A DNA stretch of 64,000 nt from CAIVVT01 sp963757265 (lineage in GTDB: Bacteria > Acidobacteriota > Terriglobia > Bryobacterales > Bryobacteraceae): the NCBI GenBank assembly GCA_963757265.1, contig CAVWRA010000006.1:62001-126000 (forward strand), in the 5' to 3' direction. The notes beneath the pieces were generated by a model. It was given only the letters and a program-made list of their open reading frames with translations, was not told the origin of the DNA and searched no databases. This document shows positions 35,613 through 45,203 of the stretch, piece after piece. Numbering within the stretch: the first letter of the stretch is position 1; every line of letters begins with the position of its first letter. A program made the position numbers and the translations under genes.

Positions 35613-36320
35613 TCAGTGCGGAGCGGCAGCGGCGGCGGCGCGGACGTTCTTCCAATAGAGGGCGATGACGCGCTCGACGTAGGACTGGGTCTCGGGGTAG
35701 GGCGGCACGCCGCCGAAGCGCTCGACCGCGCCGACGCCGGCGTTGTAGGCGGCCAGCGCCCGGCGCACGCCGTTTTCGGTGTCCTGGTACTTGAGCAGGA
35801 GTTCGCGCAGCAGGTGCGTGCCGGCGTCGATATTCTGGACGACGTTGGCGGGGTCGGCCTCGAACTGACGCGCGGTGCCGGGCATGAGCTGCATCACGCC
35901 GATGGCGCCTTTCGGAGAGATGGCCGAGGGGCGAAAGCCCGACTCGGCCTGGGCGACGCTGTGGACGATGGCCGGCGGCAGGCCATAGCGCAGGGCGGCG
36001 TCGGTGAGCAGGTCCTGGACGGGGCGCTCGGCGGCCGCGGGCGAGGCGGCAGGCTGGGCCGTGGCGGAGGGCTGGGGCAGGCCGGGCGGGGCGTCGGGGG
36101 TCGGCGGCGTCTCGGGCAGCTTCTCAATCGAGATGACGCGCGCGGCATCCAGCTCGATGCTGCCGCCGCCGGCGGTGTAGAGAATCAGGCGGCCGTCCTG
36201 GCGCTCGGTGCGCTCGGCGTTGAGCCGCATGCCGTTGTCGAGCACGACCTGCTCAGCCGCAGTGAGCCAGCCGGCCAGGGCCAGGGACAAAAACAGCGTT
36301 CTCACAGCACGACTGCGCAT
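35613..36320 (-). CDS. lytic transglycosylase (SLT domain)
   Basis: The 235-residue secreted protein cleaves peptidoglycan glycan strands. A signal peptide (residues 1-22) is followed by a short beta domain with DNGMRLNAERTERQDGRLIL (DUF4124-like style), a Pro/Ala linker (70-100), and an SLT/lysozyme-like domain from about 102. The catalytic Glu126 is in AQAESGF, followed by GAIGVMQLMPGTA and ALAAYNAG. The start was placed at the ATG that gives the signal peptide. The gene is convergent with the dehydrogenase, leaving only nine bases between stops. Confidence 0.92.
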   Translation of the reverse strand: MRSRAVRTLFLSLALAGWLTAAEQVVLDNGMRLNAERTERQDGRLILYTAGGGSIELDAARVISIEKLPETPPTPDAPPGLPQPSATAQPAASPAAAERPVQDLLTDAALRYGLPPAIVHSVAQAESGFRPSAISPKGAIGVMQLMPGTARQFEADPANVVQNIDAGTHLLRELLLKYQDTENGVRRALAAYNAGVGAVERFGGVPPYPETQSYVERVIALYWKNVRAAAAAAPH

Positions 36321-36514
36321 GCTTTCTCTAAGGTTAGGACGTTGCGCCTGGGCGGCGCGTGCAGCGCGCCGTGCAGGAGTACGAAAACAAAAAGTGTGGA
36401 ACAAAGCCAATTTCGCGTAACCTCTGGCCCTGCTATAGGCTACACCCGGTGTCAAGGGCCGGTCTGGGACCCTGGGAGGGCAGAATGAGGAAATTCGACA
36501 CGGGGCGACGACAG

Positions 36515-36730
36515 GTGTCGAAAAGTGTCGAAAAGTGTCGAATTCTGTCGGATGAGCTGCGGGGGGACGAGGGATGGCGCGCGGCGGCCCGGAACATCAG
36601 TAATCCCTTATCGGCCAATCACTTACTTGAGAATTGGCCACTGTATCAGGGGAGTGCGGAGGCGCGCCGGCGCCGGCTAAAGGGAGCGTTTTTGTCGAAA
36701 AGTGTCGAAAAGTGATGAAAAGTGATGAAT
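36515..36730. repeat. two arrays of a 10-bp repeat in an intergenic region
   Basis: GTGTCGAAAA is repeated in tandem at 36515-36540. A second array at 36692-36729 reads TGTCGAAAAG twice and then GTGATGAAAA and GTGATGAATG. The A4 runs recur every 10 bases, one helical turn, which predicts curved DNA. The whole 36321-36856 interval contains no gene I can support, and the arrays are its only clear structure. Confidence 0.6.
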
Positions 36731-36856
36731 GGGGATCGCCATCAGATGGTGCAAACGGGGGATAGGAGGATGGAGATGTGCAATCCGGCACGCAGACCAG
36801 GGCACGCGAGACGGGTCGGGCGTCGGCCTTTTCTGGAGCGGCCGGGCCGGCCCAAG

Positions 36857-38224
36857 CTAGCGATTCGAACTCGCCTCAGGCTGCGTCAGCCGGTGCAGGT
36901 CGGCGGCCGATGCGTTGAGAAGATCGCGCAGCACGGCCACCTCCGCGCGGATGCCGGTGCGCAGCGCGGGGTCGAGGTCGGGGGCGAAGAGCGGGGAGTG
37001 ATTGGACGGCAGCGCCTGGCCGGACGCCTGGGCTTGTGCAAACTTGCCCGGTTCCGCTCCACCAAGGACGAAGTAGAACGACGGGATGCCCGCTTCAACA
37101 AAGCAGGAATAGTCCTCCGAGGCCAGTGACGGTCCGACGCTTACGGTGTTGTCTTGGCCGAGCTTCGATTCCAAGACCTGCTGCAGGCGGCGCGCGAGGG
37201 CGGGATCATTGTACACGGCGTCGGTGGTCTCGAGATGCTCGATCAGAGGCTCGCGGGGCGCGCCGGCGGCTGCGGCTTCGGCCTGCGTGATGCGCGTGAT
37301 GGCCGTGAGGAGCTTGTGGCGGACCTCGGACTTGTAGCTGCGGATCGAGAGCCCCATTTCGGCCTGGTCGGAGATGATGTTGTTCTTTGTGCCGGCGTGG
37401 AGATAGCCGACGGTCACGACGGCCGTTTCCCCGGGCTTGATTTCACGCGCCACGATGGTCTGCAGCGCGACCACGGTCCGGGCGGCAAGAACGACGGGAT
37501 CCACGGTTGTGTCGGGCCGGGAGCCGTGGCCTCCCTGGCCGTAGAGGGTGATGCGCAGGGAGTCGGCATTTGAATATCGATAACCCGAGCCTACCCCGAC
37601 CTTCCCGGCGGGCAATTCGTTGAAGACGTGCAAAGCGACGCCGATGTCGGGCTTGGGGAAGCGCGTCAGGAAGCCGTCGGCGAGCATGCGCCGGGCGCCC
37701 GAGATCGCTTCCTCGGACGGCTGGCCGATCAGCATCAAGGTGCCGTGCCAGGTGTCGCGGCTGTGGGCCATGATCGCGGCGGCAGCGAACAGGGAGGCCA
37801 TGTGCAGGTCGTGCCCGCAGGCATGCATGACGCCGACCTCCTGGCCGGAGTCGTCTTTAACGCGGACTTTGCTGGCATAGGGCAGGCCGGTTTTTTCTTC
37901 CACCGGCAGCGCGTCCAGCTCGGTGCGCAGCATGATGGTCGGCCCGGGGCCATTGGCCAGGAGCGCGACGATCCCCGTGCCGCCAACGTGTTCCGTGACG
38001 GCGTAGCCCAGGCTGCGGAGACGGCCGGCCAGTTTGGAGGCGGTTTGCACCTCGTGCCCGGATAGCTCGGGACTCTGATGCAGGTCCAGGTAAAACGCGC
38101 GCGCGTCGCCGAACACGGTGTCGAGCTCGGAGGATGAGGCAGGAGCCTGGCCCCACGCGGAAGCGCTCAAAAACACAATCAGGAGGAGCGGAGCGGAGCT
38201 GAATCTGAAACGTGACGGTCGCAT
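36857..38224 (-). CDS. M20-family metal-dependent amidohydrolase
   Basis: A 455-residue exported hydrolase related to N-acyl-amino-acid or carboxypeptidase amidohydrolases. It has a signal peptide (ending SAWGQ, residue 26). Metal-binding motifs are MHACGHDLHM (His/Asp), GQPSEEAISGA (Glu pair) and ALHVFNE. The dimerisation domain begins around GQGGHGSRPDTTVDPV, and SLASEDYSCF provides a further ligand. It would cut an acyl or amide bond of a small substrate in the periplasm. It stands alone on the minus strand; the ATG was chosen because it opens the signal peptide. Confidence 0.9.
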   Translation of the reverse strand: MRPSRFRFSSAPLLLIVFLSASAWGQAPASSSELDTVFGDARAFYLDLHQSPELSGHEVQTASKLAGRLRSLGYAVTEHVGGTGIVALLANGPGPTIMLRTELDALPVEEKTGLPYASKVRVKDDSGQEVGVMHACGHDLHMASLFAAAAIMAHSRDTWHGTLMLIGQPSEEAISGARRMLADGFLTRFPKPDIGVALHVFNELPAGKVGVGSGYRYSNADSLRITLYGQGGHGSRPDTTVDPVVLAARTVVALQTIVAREIKPGETAVVTVGYLHAGTKNNIISDQAEMGLSIRSYKSEVRHKLLTAITRITQAEAAAAGAPREPLIEHLETTDAVYNDPALARRLQQVLESKLGQDNTVSVGPSLASEDYSCFVEAGIPSFYFVLGGAEPGKFAQAQASGQALPSNHSPLFAPDLDPALRTGIRAEVAVLRDLLNASAADLHRLTQPEASSNR

Positions 38225-38609
38225 GGTTCTGTCGATGATAGCGGACTCAGGGGTGCAACTCAATCGACGGGAGAGTCCGCTGTTCAATTGACGGATCGCT
38301 CCTCACAAGGAGGAAAATCCAGACGCGGGCGAGCAGTGATGCGGGGGCGCCGGGCGGGGTGGGCAATGGACGAGGGACAGCTCAGGCTGTTTGCTCTTAG
38401 AGCAGATTCACAGTTTCTGTGAACTCGGCCTGCGCGGGTTGGGTGGGGGGAGGGGACACTCTGCGCGTGCCGCGGCGGCACGCTTGGGTTCCCTCGGCGC
38501 GACGTTCAGGGGCTGTCGATCAAGCGCCGTGGCCCTCGGTGTCCCCGTCCGGGAGCGGCCTCATTGCGGCCGGACGCGACGGGCTACACTCATTCCGAAA
38601 CAGGTCTAG
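38225..38609. other. intergenic, one small hairpin
   Basis: No gene is recognised. TTCACAG-TTT-CTGTGAA near 38407-38424 is a perfect 7-bp stem of unknown role. Confidence 0.45.
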
Positions 38610-38633
38610 AACCGGGCCGCGCGCGGTCCGGTT
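38610..38633 (-). terminator. strong GC hairpin at the end of the TonB_C gene
   Basis: AACCGGGCCGC/GCGGTCCGGTT pairs over 11 bases (one G-U pair) with a two-base apex, and it overlaps the stop codon. No T-run follows on the minus strand, so termination is only likely. Confidence 0.5.
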
Positions 38634-40044
38634 ATCGCGTGTTCAGCGTGTAATTGACGTCGATCTGGGTCAGCACCTCGACCGGCTTGCCTTCCAGCAT
38701 CGTGGGCTTATATGTCCAGAGCGACACTGCGCCGCGGGCCGACGCATAAAACGCCAGCGGACCGCGGAGTAATTCGAGATCGTGGATCAAACCGTCCTTG
38801 CCAATCCGGGCGCGGAAGGTGATCGTGCCAGTGAGACCGCGCGCTTTCGCCTCGGGCGGATAGGCCGGGTTCAAGTGCTTGAGCAGCATGGCCTGTTCCA
38901 CATTTCCACCGACGATGATCCGCTCGGCTTCCGAGGGGGGCGGCGGCGAAGCCCCGCAACGCGCGCGCGTCTCCGGGTAGTAGCTTCTGGCGCGGGCGAG
39001 AAGCTCTTCACACAGGCCGATGTAACCGCCGGGGGTGCGATCGCCTTGGGCCAGCGAGGGACCGGCTGCGCTGATGGTGGAGAGAGCCGAAAAGAGGATG
39101 CGGAGGTCGTCCGTTGAGGCAAGCAAGGCGCGTGCCTTTTGGGCGAAGGGCGTGGCCGGCAACGGATCCGCAGCTTCGACAGGATGGCCGGTGCGAGGAT
39201 CGACGGCCGTGACGCCGAGGAGGGCAAGGCCGTACAAGTCGCCCAGAAAAACCGCTGCCCGGTGGGTTTCGTCGATGGCCTGTTGAGCGGCTTTCTCAGC
39301 GACCTCGGGATCGGTGAAGCGGAGGAAGTTGGTGGCGTGATCGAGAACCACGGGATCTTTCGGATTCGCGGCGAGGTTAGCCAGCCAGGTCTGACGGATC
39401 TCCTCATATAAGGCCGCCTCGGACGGCGCGGGCGGATGAGGGATGGACAAAGGAGCGCCGAGAACCTGCGCGCCGGGCATATTCTTCACCAGCCACAAGA
39501 TCTGGCGGAGGCGCAGCTGGACGGCGTCGGGGCCGCCGGCCGCGGCCGCATAAGCGAGCAGCGAGAGGCGGGCGTTGAGGTTGTCGGGATTGGCCGCGAG
39601 ATCCTTTTCGAGCGCGGCCGCGCGGTTCTCGTCGAGAGCCTTGGCGGCGGCGAATGCGTCGTCCACGGCTTTCCTGGAAGAGTGCCAGAAGCGGCCCATT
39701 CCGTCAATCATGTCTGCGACAGGCCGGCGGATCGGGAGGCGAATCGTCACCGCGTAGCCGGCTCCGGTCTTGCTCTTGGGGGCGGGTCGAAAGCGCCACT
39801 GGGACAGCGCCTGGACGACATAGTCGGGCAAGCCGGTGTTGGAGATGAGGGAGATTGGGATGCCCTGGGGGTCGACGATCACCTGCACCCTGGCGACGTC
39901 GGTCACAAATGACTTGAGATCCGCCGGGTACTCGGGTGGCACCTGTTTCACGATCTCCGGAGCCGCGGGTGGCTGCTGCGCGCTCAAGGCGCCGGGGAGT
40001 AACAGGGCGAGCAGCGAACAAGGGAAAAAAGAACCCGGCTTCAT
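38632..40044 (-). CDS. secreted protein with two TonB C-terminal-like domains
   Basis: The 470-residue protein has a signal peptide (ending ALSAQ). One TonB_C-like domain lies at about 35-115 (ARVQVIVDPQGIPISLISN, then QALSQWRFRPA) and another at the C-terminus at about 385-470 (AYPPEAKARGLTGTITFRA, RGAVSLWTYKPTMLEGKPV). A helical TPR-like region lies between. There is no N-terminal membrane anchor and no Pro-rich spacer like classic TonB, so it is probably a periplasmic protein, as often found in acidobacteria. Its partner is unknown. Confidence 0.82.
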   Translation of the reverse strand: MKPGSFFPCSLLALLLPGALSAQQPPAAPEIVKQVPPEYPADLKSFVTDVARVQVIVDPQGIPISLISNTGLPDYVVQALSQWRFRPAPKSKTGAGYAVTIRLPIRRPVADMIDGMGRFWHSSRKAVDDAFAAAKALDENRAAALEKDLAANPDNLNARLSLLAYAAAAGGPDAVQLRLRQILWLVKNMPGAQVLGAPLSIPHPPAPSEAALYEEIRQTWLANLAANPKDPVVLDHATNFLRFTDPEVAEKAAQQAIDETHRAAVFLGDLYGLALLGVTAVDPRTGHPVEAADPLPATPFAQKARALLASTDDLRILFSALSTISAAGPSLAQGDRTPGGYIGLCEELLARARSYYPETRARCGASPPPPSEAERIIVGGNVEQAMLLKHLNPAYPPEAKARGLTGTITFRARIGKDGLIHDLELLRGPLAFYASARGAVSLWTYKPTMLEGKPVEVLTQIDVNYTLNTR

Positions 40045-40256
40045 CGGGCCTTATTATAGCCGAGCCATCGGGCGCGTCAAGGCCTTATTTCAAAAGGGCT
40101 TGGAGGGAGAGCGATGGGCGCGCCGGACGGAGAGGCCGAGCACGCGCAGAGACGCGGGAGGGGGCAGTGAGCTGAAATCCAGGCGGCGCAGAAACGGGAA
40201 AGCGCCGGACGAAAATCGTGGGCGCCGGGGACCGAGTGGACGGTCCCCATACGCCG

Positions 40257-41525
40257 TCAGATGAACTTGTACTCGCCCGGAACGGGGAAAGGCGTCAGGG
40301 GCCATTTCATGTTGTAGTCGTAGTCGCCCTTGGGGAACAGGTCGAGCTGCGAGTTCATGATCATGTCCCAGGTGATCATCTGGCCGGAGTAGGCGGCCTC
40401 GCGGGCCATGATGCAGGTCATGGTGCTTTCGGCGACCTGCATGGCCTCATTGACGTAGGGCCCGTCGCCGCGGATGGATTTCAGGAGCTTGCCGTGCTCG
40501 TTGGGGTAGCCGGGCGCGCCATGGGTCTGATTCCAGATCATGCGCTGTTTAGTGGTGAGGACCTCTTCGTTGACGCGATCGAAACTGTTGGGATACTGGC
40601 GGCAGTAGCTGGACATGTGCACGCCATTGGCGTATTCGAAGTCCGTGGAGACGTGGTCGTAGATGTTGCCGTAAATCTCAGTGCCCTTGGGGCGCCAGGC
40701 GGCGCCGCCGCTGGCCCAGCACTTGACCGGATGGGTGCGCATGATCCAGTTGCAGACGTCGATGTTGTGGAGGTGCTGCTCGACGACCTGGTCGCCGCAG
40801 ATCCACAGGTTGGAATACCAGTTGCGGTGCTGCCACTCGAAGTCGCCCCAGCCTTCCTTGCGGCCGTTGGGCTGCTGGATGACCGGCCGGTCGAGCCAGT
40901 AGGCGTAGAGCGCGAGCACTTCGCCAAGCTCGCCGTTGTGGACCTTGGCGATCATGTCGAGGTAGAAGGGATCGCTGTGGCGCTGCGCGCCGCTGACGAC
41001 GGTCAGTTTTTTCTCCTCCGACTTTTTGGCGGCGGCCATGAACTGGCGGACATGGACCGGGTCGGTGCCGAAGGGCTTTTCGCAGAAGACGTGTTTGTTG
41101 GCTTCGATGGCGGCCTCGAAGTGAATCGGACGCCAGGCCGGCGGAGTGGCGAGGAAGACGATATCGACGCCGGAGTTGATCAATTTCTTATACGCGTCGA
41201 AACCGACGAAGTGCATGTCGGGGGCGACCTTGATGCGGTCCTGGAAGCGCTGCATCTCGGGGCGCTCCTGGAGGTGCTTGAGGCTGGCTTCGAGATGATC
41301 CTCGAAGAGATCGGCCATGGCGACGAGTTCGGTGCGCGGGTCACCGACCATCGTGTTGTAGACGGCTTCGGTGCCACGCGAGCCGCAGCCGACCAAGCCG
41401 ACTTTCAGCTTTTCGGCGCCCCAGCCGCGAACGAGTTGCGGCTCGACGATGGTGAAGGCCGCGGCCGCGGCGGCGGAGCCGGTCAGGAAGGACCGGCGCG
41501 ATGTGGAGGAGGGTGAGGAGTTCAT
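40257..41525 (-). CDS. Tat-exported Gfo/Idh/MocA-family oxidoreductase
   Basis: A 422-residue NAD(P)-dependent sugar or polyol oxidoreductase. The N-terminus has a twin-arginine signal (TSRRSFLTGSAAAAAAF). A Rossmann fold follows with VGLVGCGSRG at about residue 42 and the EKPF motif (VFCEKPFGTDP), and a C-terminal alpha/beta domain. Carrying NAD-type cofactor out through Tat is typical of the acidobacterial and planctomycete members of the family. Substrate unknown. It is divergent from the decarboxylase gene. Confidence 0.9.
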   Translation of the reverse strand: MNSSPSSTSRRSFLTGSAAAAAAFTIVEPQLVRGWGAEKLKVGLVGCGSRGTEAVYNTMVGDPRTELVAMADLFEDHLEASLKHLQERPEMQRFQDRIKVAPDMHFVGFDAYKKLINSGVDIVFLATPPAWRPIHFEAAIEANKHVFCEKPFGTDPVHVRQFMAAAKKSEEKKLTVVSGAQRHSDPFYLDMIAKVHNGELGEVLALYAYWLDRPVIQQPNGRKEGWGDFEWQHRNWYSNLWICGDQVVEQHLHNIDVCNWIMRTHPVKCWASGGAAWRPKGTEIYGNIYDHVSTDFEYANGVHMSSYCRQYPNSFDRVNEEVLTTKQRMIWNQTHGAPGYPNEHGKLLKSIRGDGPYVNEAMQVAESTMTCIMAREAAYSGQMITWDMIMNSQLDLFPKGDYDYNMKWPLTPFPVPGEYKFI

Positions 41526-41683
41526 GGGGATGGCACAATGGCCGCTCACATTCTATATCTTGGAAAGGTGAAACGTGAGCTGGGCCGCGTGATTCGAGAC
41601 AGGTGCGCGGCGCAATGTGGGCCAGCCGCACGGCGTTCCGCGCAGGCCCGAAGAGCGCGGACGTGTATTAAAGGAAACACCCG

Positions 41684-43099
41684 ATGAGTGAGTTCGACAT
41701 GCCGCCGGAGGAGTTCCGGCGCTACGGCTACGAGGTGGTGGACTGGATCGCGTCGTACCTGAAGAATGCGGGCGATCTGCCGGTGTTGCCCAAGCTGCAG
41801 CCGGGGGACGTGATGGATGCGCTGCCGGGCGCGGCGCCGGACGAGCCGGAACCGATGGAGCAGATCCTGGCCGATTTCGAGAGCCAGATCGTGCCCGCGC
41901 TGAGCCTGTGGAACCATCCGCGCTTCCACGCCTATTTCGCCAACAGCGCGACGGCGCCGGGCATCCTGGCGGAGGCGCTGGCAGCGACGGTGAATACAAA
42001 CGGAATGTTGTGGAAGTCCTCGCCGGGGCAGGTGGAACTGGAGCAAGTGGTGCTCAAGTGGCTGCGGCAATGGCTCGGTCTGGGGAAGGAATTCTTCGGC
42101 GAGATCATGGATACGGCGTCAACGTCCACGATGCAGGCCATTGCGGCGGCGCGCGTGCAGGCGGACCCGGAGCTGCGCAAGCGCGGAGCGCGGATGGGGA
42201 TGGTGGTGTACGCGTCGGAGCACGCGCACTCGTCGGTGGAGAAGGGCGCGCTGGCGCTGGGCATCGGACAGGAGAACGTGCGCAAGATCGGCGTGGACGC
42301 GGAGTACCGGATGGCGCCGGGGCTGCTGCAGGCGGCGATCACGACGGACCGCGAAATGGGGCTGACGCCGTTCTGCGTGGTCTCGACGGTGGGCACGACA
42401 TCAGTCAGCAGCATCGATCCCGTGGCGGCCATTCAGGAGATCGCCGAAGCCGAGGGGTTGTGGCACCACGTGGACGCGGCGTACGCCGGGCCGGCGGCGA
42501 TTCTGGAAGAGTATCGCTGGATGCTGGAGGGGGCCGAAAGAGTGGATTCGCTGGTGCTGAACCCGCACAAGTGGCTGTTCGCGCCGATGGACTGCAGCGT
42601 ATTCTATTGCCGCAAGCCGGAGATGCTGCGGCGGGCGTTTTCGCTGGTGCCGGAGTATCTGCGGACCAACGACAACGAGCGCGCGATCAACTTCATGGAC
42701 TACGGCGTGGCGCTGGGACGGCGCTTCCGGGCGCTCAAGCTGTGGTTCATCTTCCGCTACTTCGGGCGAAAGAAGATCGAGCAGATTCTGCGCCAGCACA
42801 TCGCGCTGGCGCGGGAGCTGGCCGAGGCCGTGCGGGCCGACCGGCGCTTCGAGATGGTGGCGCCGGCGCCGCTGTCGCTGGTGTGCTTCCGCTACCGGGG
42901 CAGCGACGACGACAACCGGCAACTGATCGAGCGTCTCAACGACACGGGGCTGGCATTCCTGGCCGGGAACGTGCTGGACGGGCGATTCGTTATCCGCTAC
43001 GCCATCGGCAATATCGGGACGACGCGCGAGGACATACAAATGGTCTGGGCGAAGATCCAGGAATTGGCCGGGCAACTGCACGAGACGGGCGAGGCTTGA
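41684..43099 (+). CDS. PLP-dependent group II amino-acid decarboxylase
   Basis: The 471-residue enzyme belongs to the aromatic-L-amino-acid/tyrosine/glutamate decarboxylase group. The PLP-binding lysine is Lys296 in NPHKWLF, preceded by HVDAAYAGPA (Asp that binds the pyridine nitrogen) and by STVGTTSVSSIDP. The N-terminal SLWNHPRFHAYF is typical of the aromatic branch, so it may convert tryptophan, tyrosine or DOPA to the amine. An AAAGGA ribosome site lies 8 bases upstream. DUF4380-like, hydrolase and RidA genes follow on the same strand and may share a transcript. Confidence 0.9.
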   Translation: MSEFDMPPEEFRRYGYEVVDWIASYLKNAGDLPVLPKLQPGDVMDALPGAAPDEPEPMEQILADFESQIVPALSLWNHPRFHAYFANSATAPGILAEALAATVNTNGMLWKSSPGQVELEQVVLKWLRQWLGLGKEFFGEIMDTASTSTMQAIAAARVQADPELRKRGARMGMVVYASEHAHSSVEKGALALGIGQENVRKIGVDAEYRMAPGLLQAAITTDREMGLTPFCVVSTVGTTSVSSIDPVAAIQEIAEAEGLWHHVDAAYAGPAAILEEYRWMLEGAERVDSLVLNPHKWLFAPMDCSVFYCRKPEMLRRAFSLVPEYLRTNDNERAINFMDYGVALGRRFRALKLWFIFRYFGRKKIEQILRQHIALARELAEAVRADRRFEMVAPAPLSLVCFRYRGSDDDNRQLIERLNDTGLAFLAGNVLDGRFVIRYAIGNIGTTREDIQMVWAKIQELAGQLHETGEA

Positions 43100-43132
43100 C
43101 GCTCGAACCGGATCAGGAAAGAATAAGCTGCG

Positions 43133-44095
43133 ATGCTGAAAACCGCGAGTTTGCTGCTATTGGGAACATTCATCATGAACGCTGAAGTGCGCATCGAGAA
43201 GACGGCCTACCACGGCTGGTCGAACTGTTACCGGGTGAGCAACGGGGAGATCGAGCTGATCGTGACCTCGGACATCGGTCCGCGCGTCATGCGGCTGGGC
43301 TTTCCGGGCGGACAGAACTTCTTCTGGGAAGAGCCGTCGAGCGTGGGCAAATCGGGCGAACCGGCATGGGTGAAACGGGGCGGCCATCGCGTGTGGGTGG
43401 GTCCGGAGGACCTGAAGTTCACCTACCCGCCGGACAATTCGCCAATCTCGGTGAAGGTCGAGGGCGGCGTGCTGATCGCGACCGAGCCGGTGGAGAAGGA
43501 GACGGGCATCGAGAAGCAGATCGAGATCCGCATGGACGCCACGGGCACGGGCGTGACGGTGATTCACCGGCTCAGGAACGCGGGGATCATGCCGCTGGAG
43601 TACGCGGCGTGGGCGCTGACGATGATGGCGCAGGGCGGGACCGCGATCACGGGGTTTCCGCCGCGCGGCACGCACGAGGAGTACCTGCAGCCGACCAATC
43701 CGGTGGTGATGTGGGCGTACACGGATTTCAGCGACCCGCGCTGGAAGTTCCTCACGAAGTACGTCACGCTGCGGCAGGATCCGGCGAACGCCGCGGCGCA
43801 GAAGCTGGGCACGTTCAACACGAAGGCATGGGTGGCGTATGCGTTGAACGGCGAGCTGTTCATCAAGCGCGCCAGCGGCGACCCGGCCAAGACGTACCCC
43901 GATTTCCAGTGCAACTTAGAGATGTTCACGAACAACGAATTCCTGGAGATCGAGACACTCGGGCCGATCACGAAAGTGCCCGCGGGCGCGATGGTGGAAC
44001 ACACGGAGCGCTGGAGCCTGCACCGGAACGTGCATCTGAACGCGATCAGCGACGCCGAGATCGACCGAGCGGTGCTGCCGCTGGTGGGGAACTGA
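43133..44095 (+). CDS. DUF4380-like galactose-mutarotase-fold protein
   Basis: A 320-residue protein with a short N-terminal hydrophobic segment (LKTASLLLLGTFIM) that could be a signal peptide. The body has the carbohydrate-binding beta-sandwich pattern of galactose-mutarotase-like proteins of the DUF4380 group (YRVSNGEIELIVTSDIGPRV, GGHRVWVGPED, NAGIMPLEYAAWALTMMAQG). Conserved acidic and histidine residues could act on a sugar, but no specific reaction can be named. It follows the decarboxylase by 33 bases. Confidence 0.78.
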   Translation: MLKTASLLLLGTFIMNAEVRIEKTAYHGWSNCYRVSNGEIELIVTSDIGPRVMRLGFPGGQNFFWEEPSSVGKSGEPAWVKRGGHRVWVGPEDLKFTYPPDNSPISVKVEGGVLIATEPVEKETGIEKQIEIRMDATGTGVTVIHRLRNAGIMPLEYAAWALTMMAQGGTAITGFPPRGTHEEYLQPTNPVVMWAYTDFSDPRWKFLTKYVTLRQDPANAAAQKLGTFNTKAWVAYALNGELFIKRASGDPAKTYPDFQCNLEMFTNNEFLEIETLGPITKVPAGAMVEHTERWSLHRNVHLNAISDAEIDRAVLPLVGN

Positions 44096-44112
44096 GCCGC
44101 GTTTCCCAACAA

Positions 44113-45129
44113 GTGATCCTGGAGACGATTGTCGAAACAGTCGCACTGGTGGCCGGCGCGGGGCTGAGCTATCAGTGGGCGGGAGCGTGGCGCGACCGCG
44201 CGCGTTTCCCCGCCCCGGGCCGGATGATCGGGGTGCCGGGCGGCGCACTGCACTGCTTCGAGTTGGGGCGCGGCGGGCCAGCGGTGGTGCTCGAGGCGGG
44301 CATTTCGGCATCCTCATTGAGCTGGCGTCCGGTGCAGCAGGAACTGGCGCGACGAATGCGCGTGCTGGCCTACGACCGCGCGGGCTACGGATGGAGCCAG
44401 CGAATCGGAACGCCCCGAACGATGACCCGGCTGTGCGATGAGCTCGCCGGCATGCTGGAGGCGAGCGGCGCGCGCGGGCCGTACGTGCTGGCGGGGCATT
44501 CCTTCGGCGGGCTGCTGCTGCGGCATTTCGCCGCACGGCGGCCGGAGCTGGTTGGCGGGCTGGTGCTGGTGGACCCGCTGGAACCGTTCGAATGGTGGCC
44601 GCTGAATGAGACGCAGGCGTACCGGCTCAGGAGAGGCGTTACGCTGGCGCGGCGCGGCGAGGTGCTGGCACGGTTGGGCGTGGTGCGATTGGGGTTGGAC
44701 CTGCTAACGGCCGGTTCGAGAACCATGCCGCGGCTGCTGGCACGTGTGGCCAGCGGCAAGGGCGCGATCGCGACGGACCGGCTGGTGGGCGAGATTCGTA
44801 AGCTGCCACGGGAGTTGTGGCCAATCGTGAAGGCGCATTGGTGCCAGCCGCGGGGGTTCGAAACGCTGGCCGAGTACCTGTCGCGATTGCCCGAGACATG
44901 CTCGATTGCGCCGGACGACAGCGCGCTGCACGGTTTGCCGCTGATCGTGATCTCGGCCGGGAAGTCAGCGCCGGAGGTGATGGAGGTGCAGCGGCGAACG
45001 GCGGCATGGTCCACGCGCGGGCGGCACATTGTGGCCGAGGGCAGCGGCCACTGGGTGCAACTGGACCGGCCGGAGCTGGTGGTACAGGCCGTGCTCGACG
45101 TGGCGGCGCAGGCTTCGAAGCTAGACTAA
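44113..45129 (+). CDS. alpha/beta hydrolase
   Basis: A 338-residue serine hydrolase. The nucleophile Ser130 is in GHSFGG and the catalytic His in GSGHWVQ near the C-terminus. An oxyanion-type YDRAGYGWSQ precedes the nucleophile, and the acidic member of the triad lies in a later loop. The start GTG at 44113 follows the previous stop by 17 bases and begins a hydrophobic helix (ILETIVETVALVAGAG) that may anchor it to the membrane; no strong ribosome site is visible, so the start is uncertain. Substrate unknown. Confidence 0.82.
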   Translation: MILETIVETVALVAGAGLSYQWAGAWRDRARFPAPGRMIGVPGGALHCFELGRGGPAVVLEAGISASSLSWRPVQQELARRMRVLAYDRAGYGWSQRIGTPRTMTRLCDELAGMLEASGARGPYVLAGHSFGGLLLRHFAARRPELVGGLVLVDPLEPFEWWPLNETQAYRLRRGVTLARRGEVLARLGVVRLGLDLLTAGSRTMPRLLARVASGKGAIATDRLVGEIRKLPRELWPIVKAHWCQPRGFETLAEYLSRLPETCSIAPDDSALHGLPLIVISAGKSAPEVMEVQRRTAAWSTRGRHIVAEGSGHWVQLDRPELVVQAVLDVAAQASKLD

Positions 45130-45203
45130 GAGGAAACACTCGGCGCGCGAGAAGCGTTCAAGCGAAGGATGCCTGCCAGAAAGCCCGCGCGACAGGAGGC
45201 AAG

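Noticed and set aside
36515..36730. Short repeats resembling a CRISPR array
   Set aside because: The unit is 10 bases with no spacers, and no cas gene is in the window.
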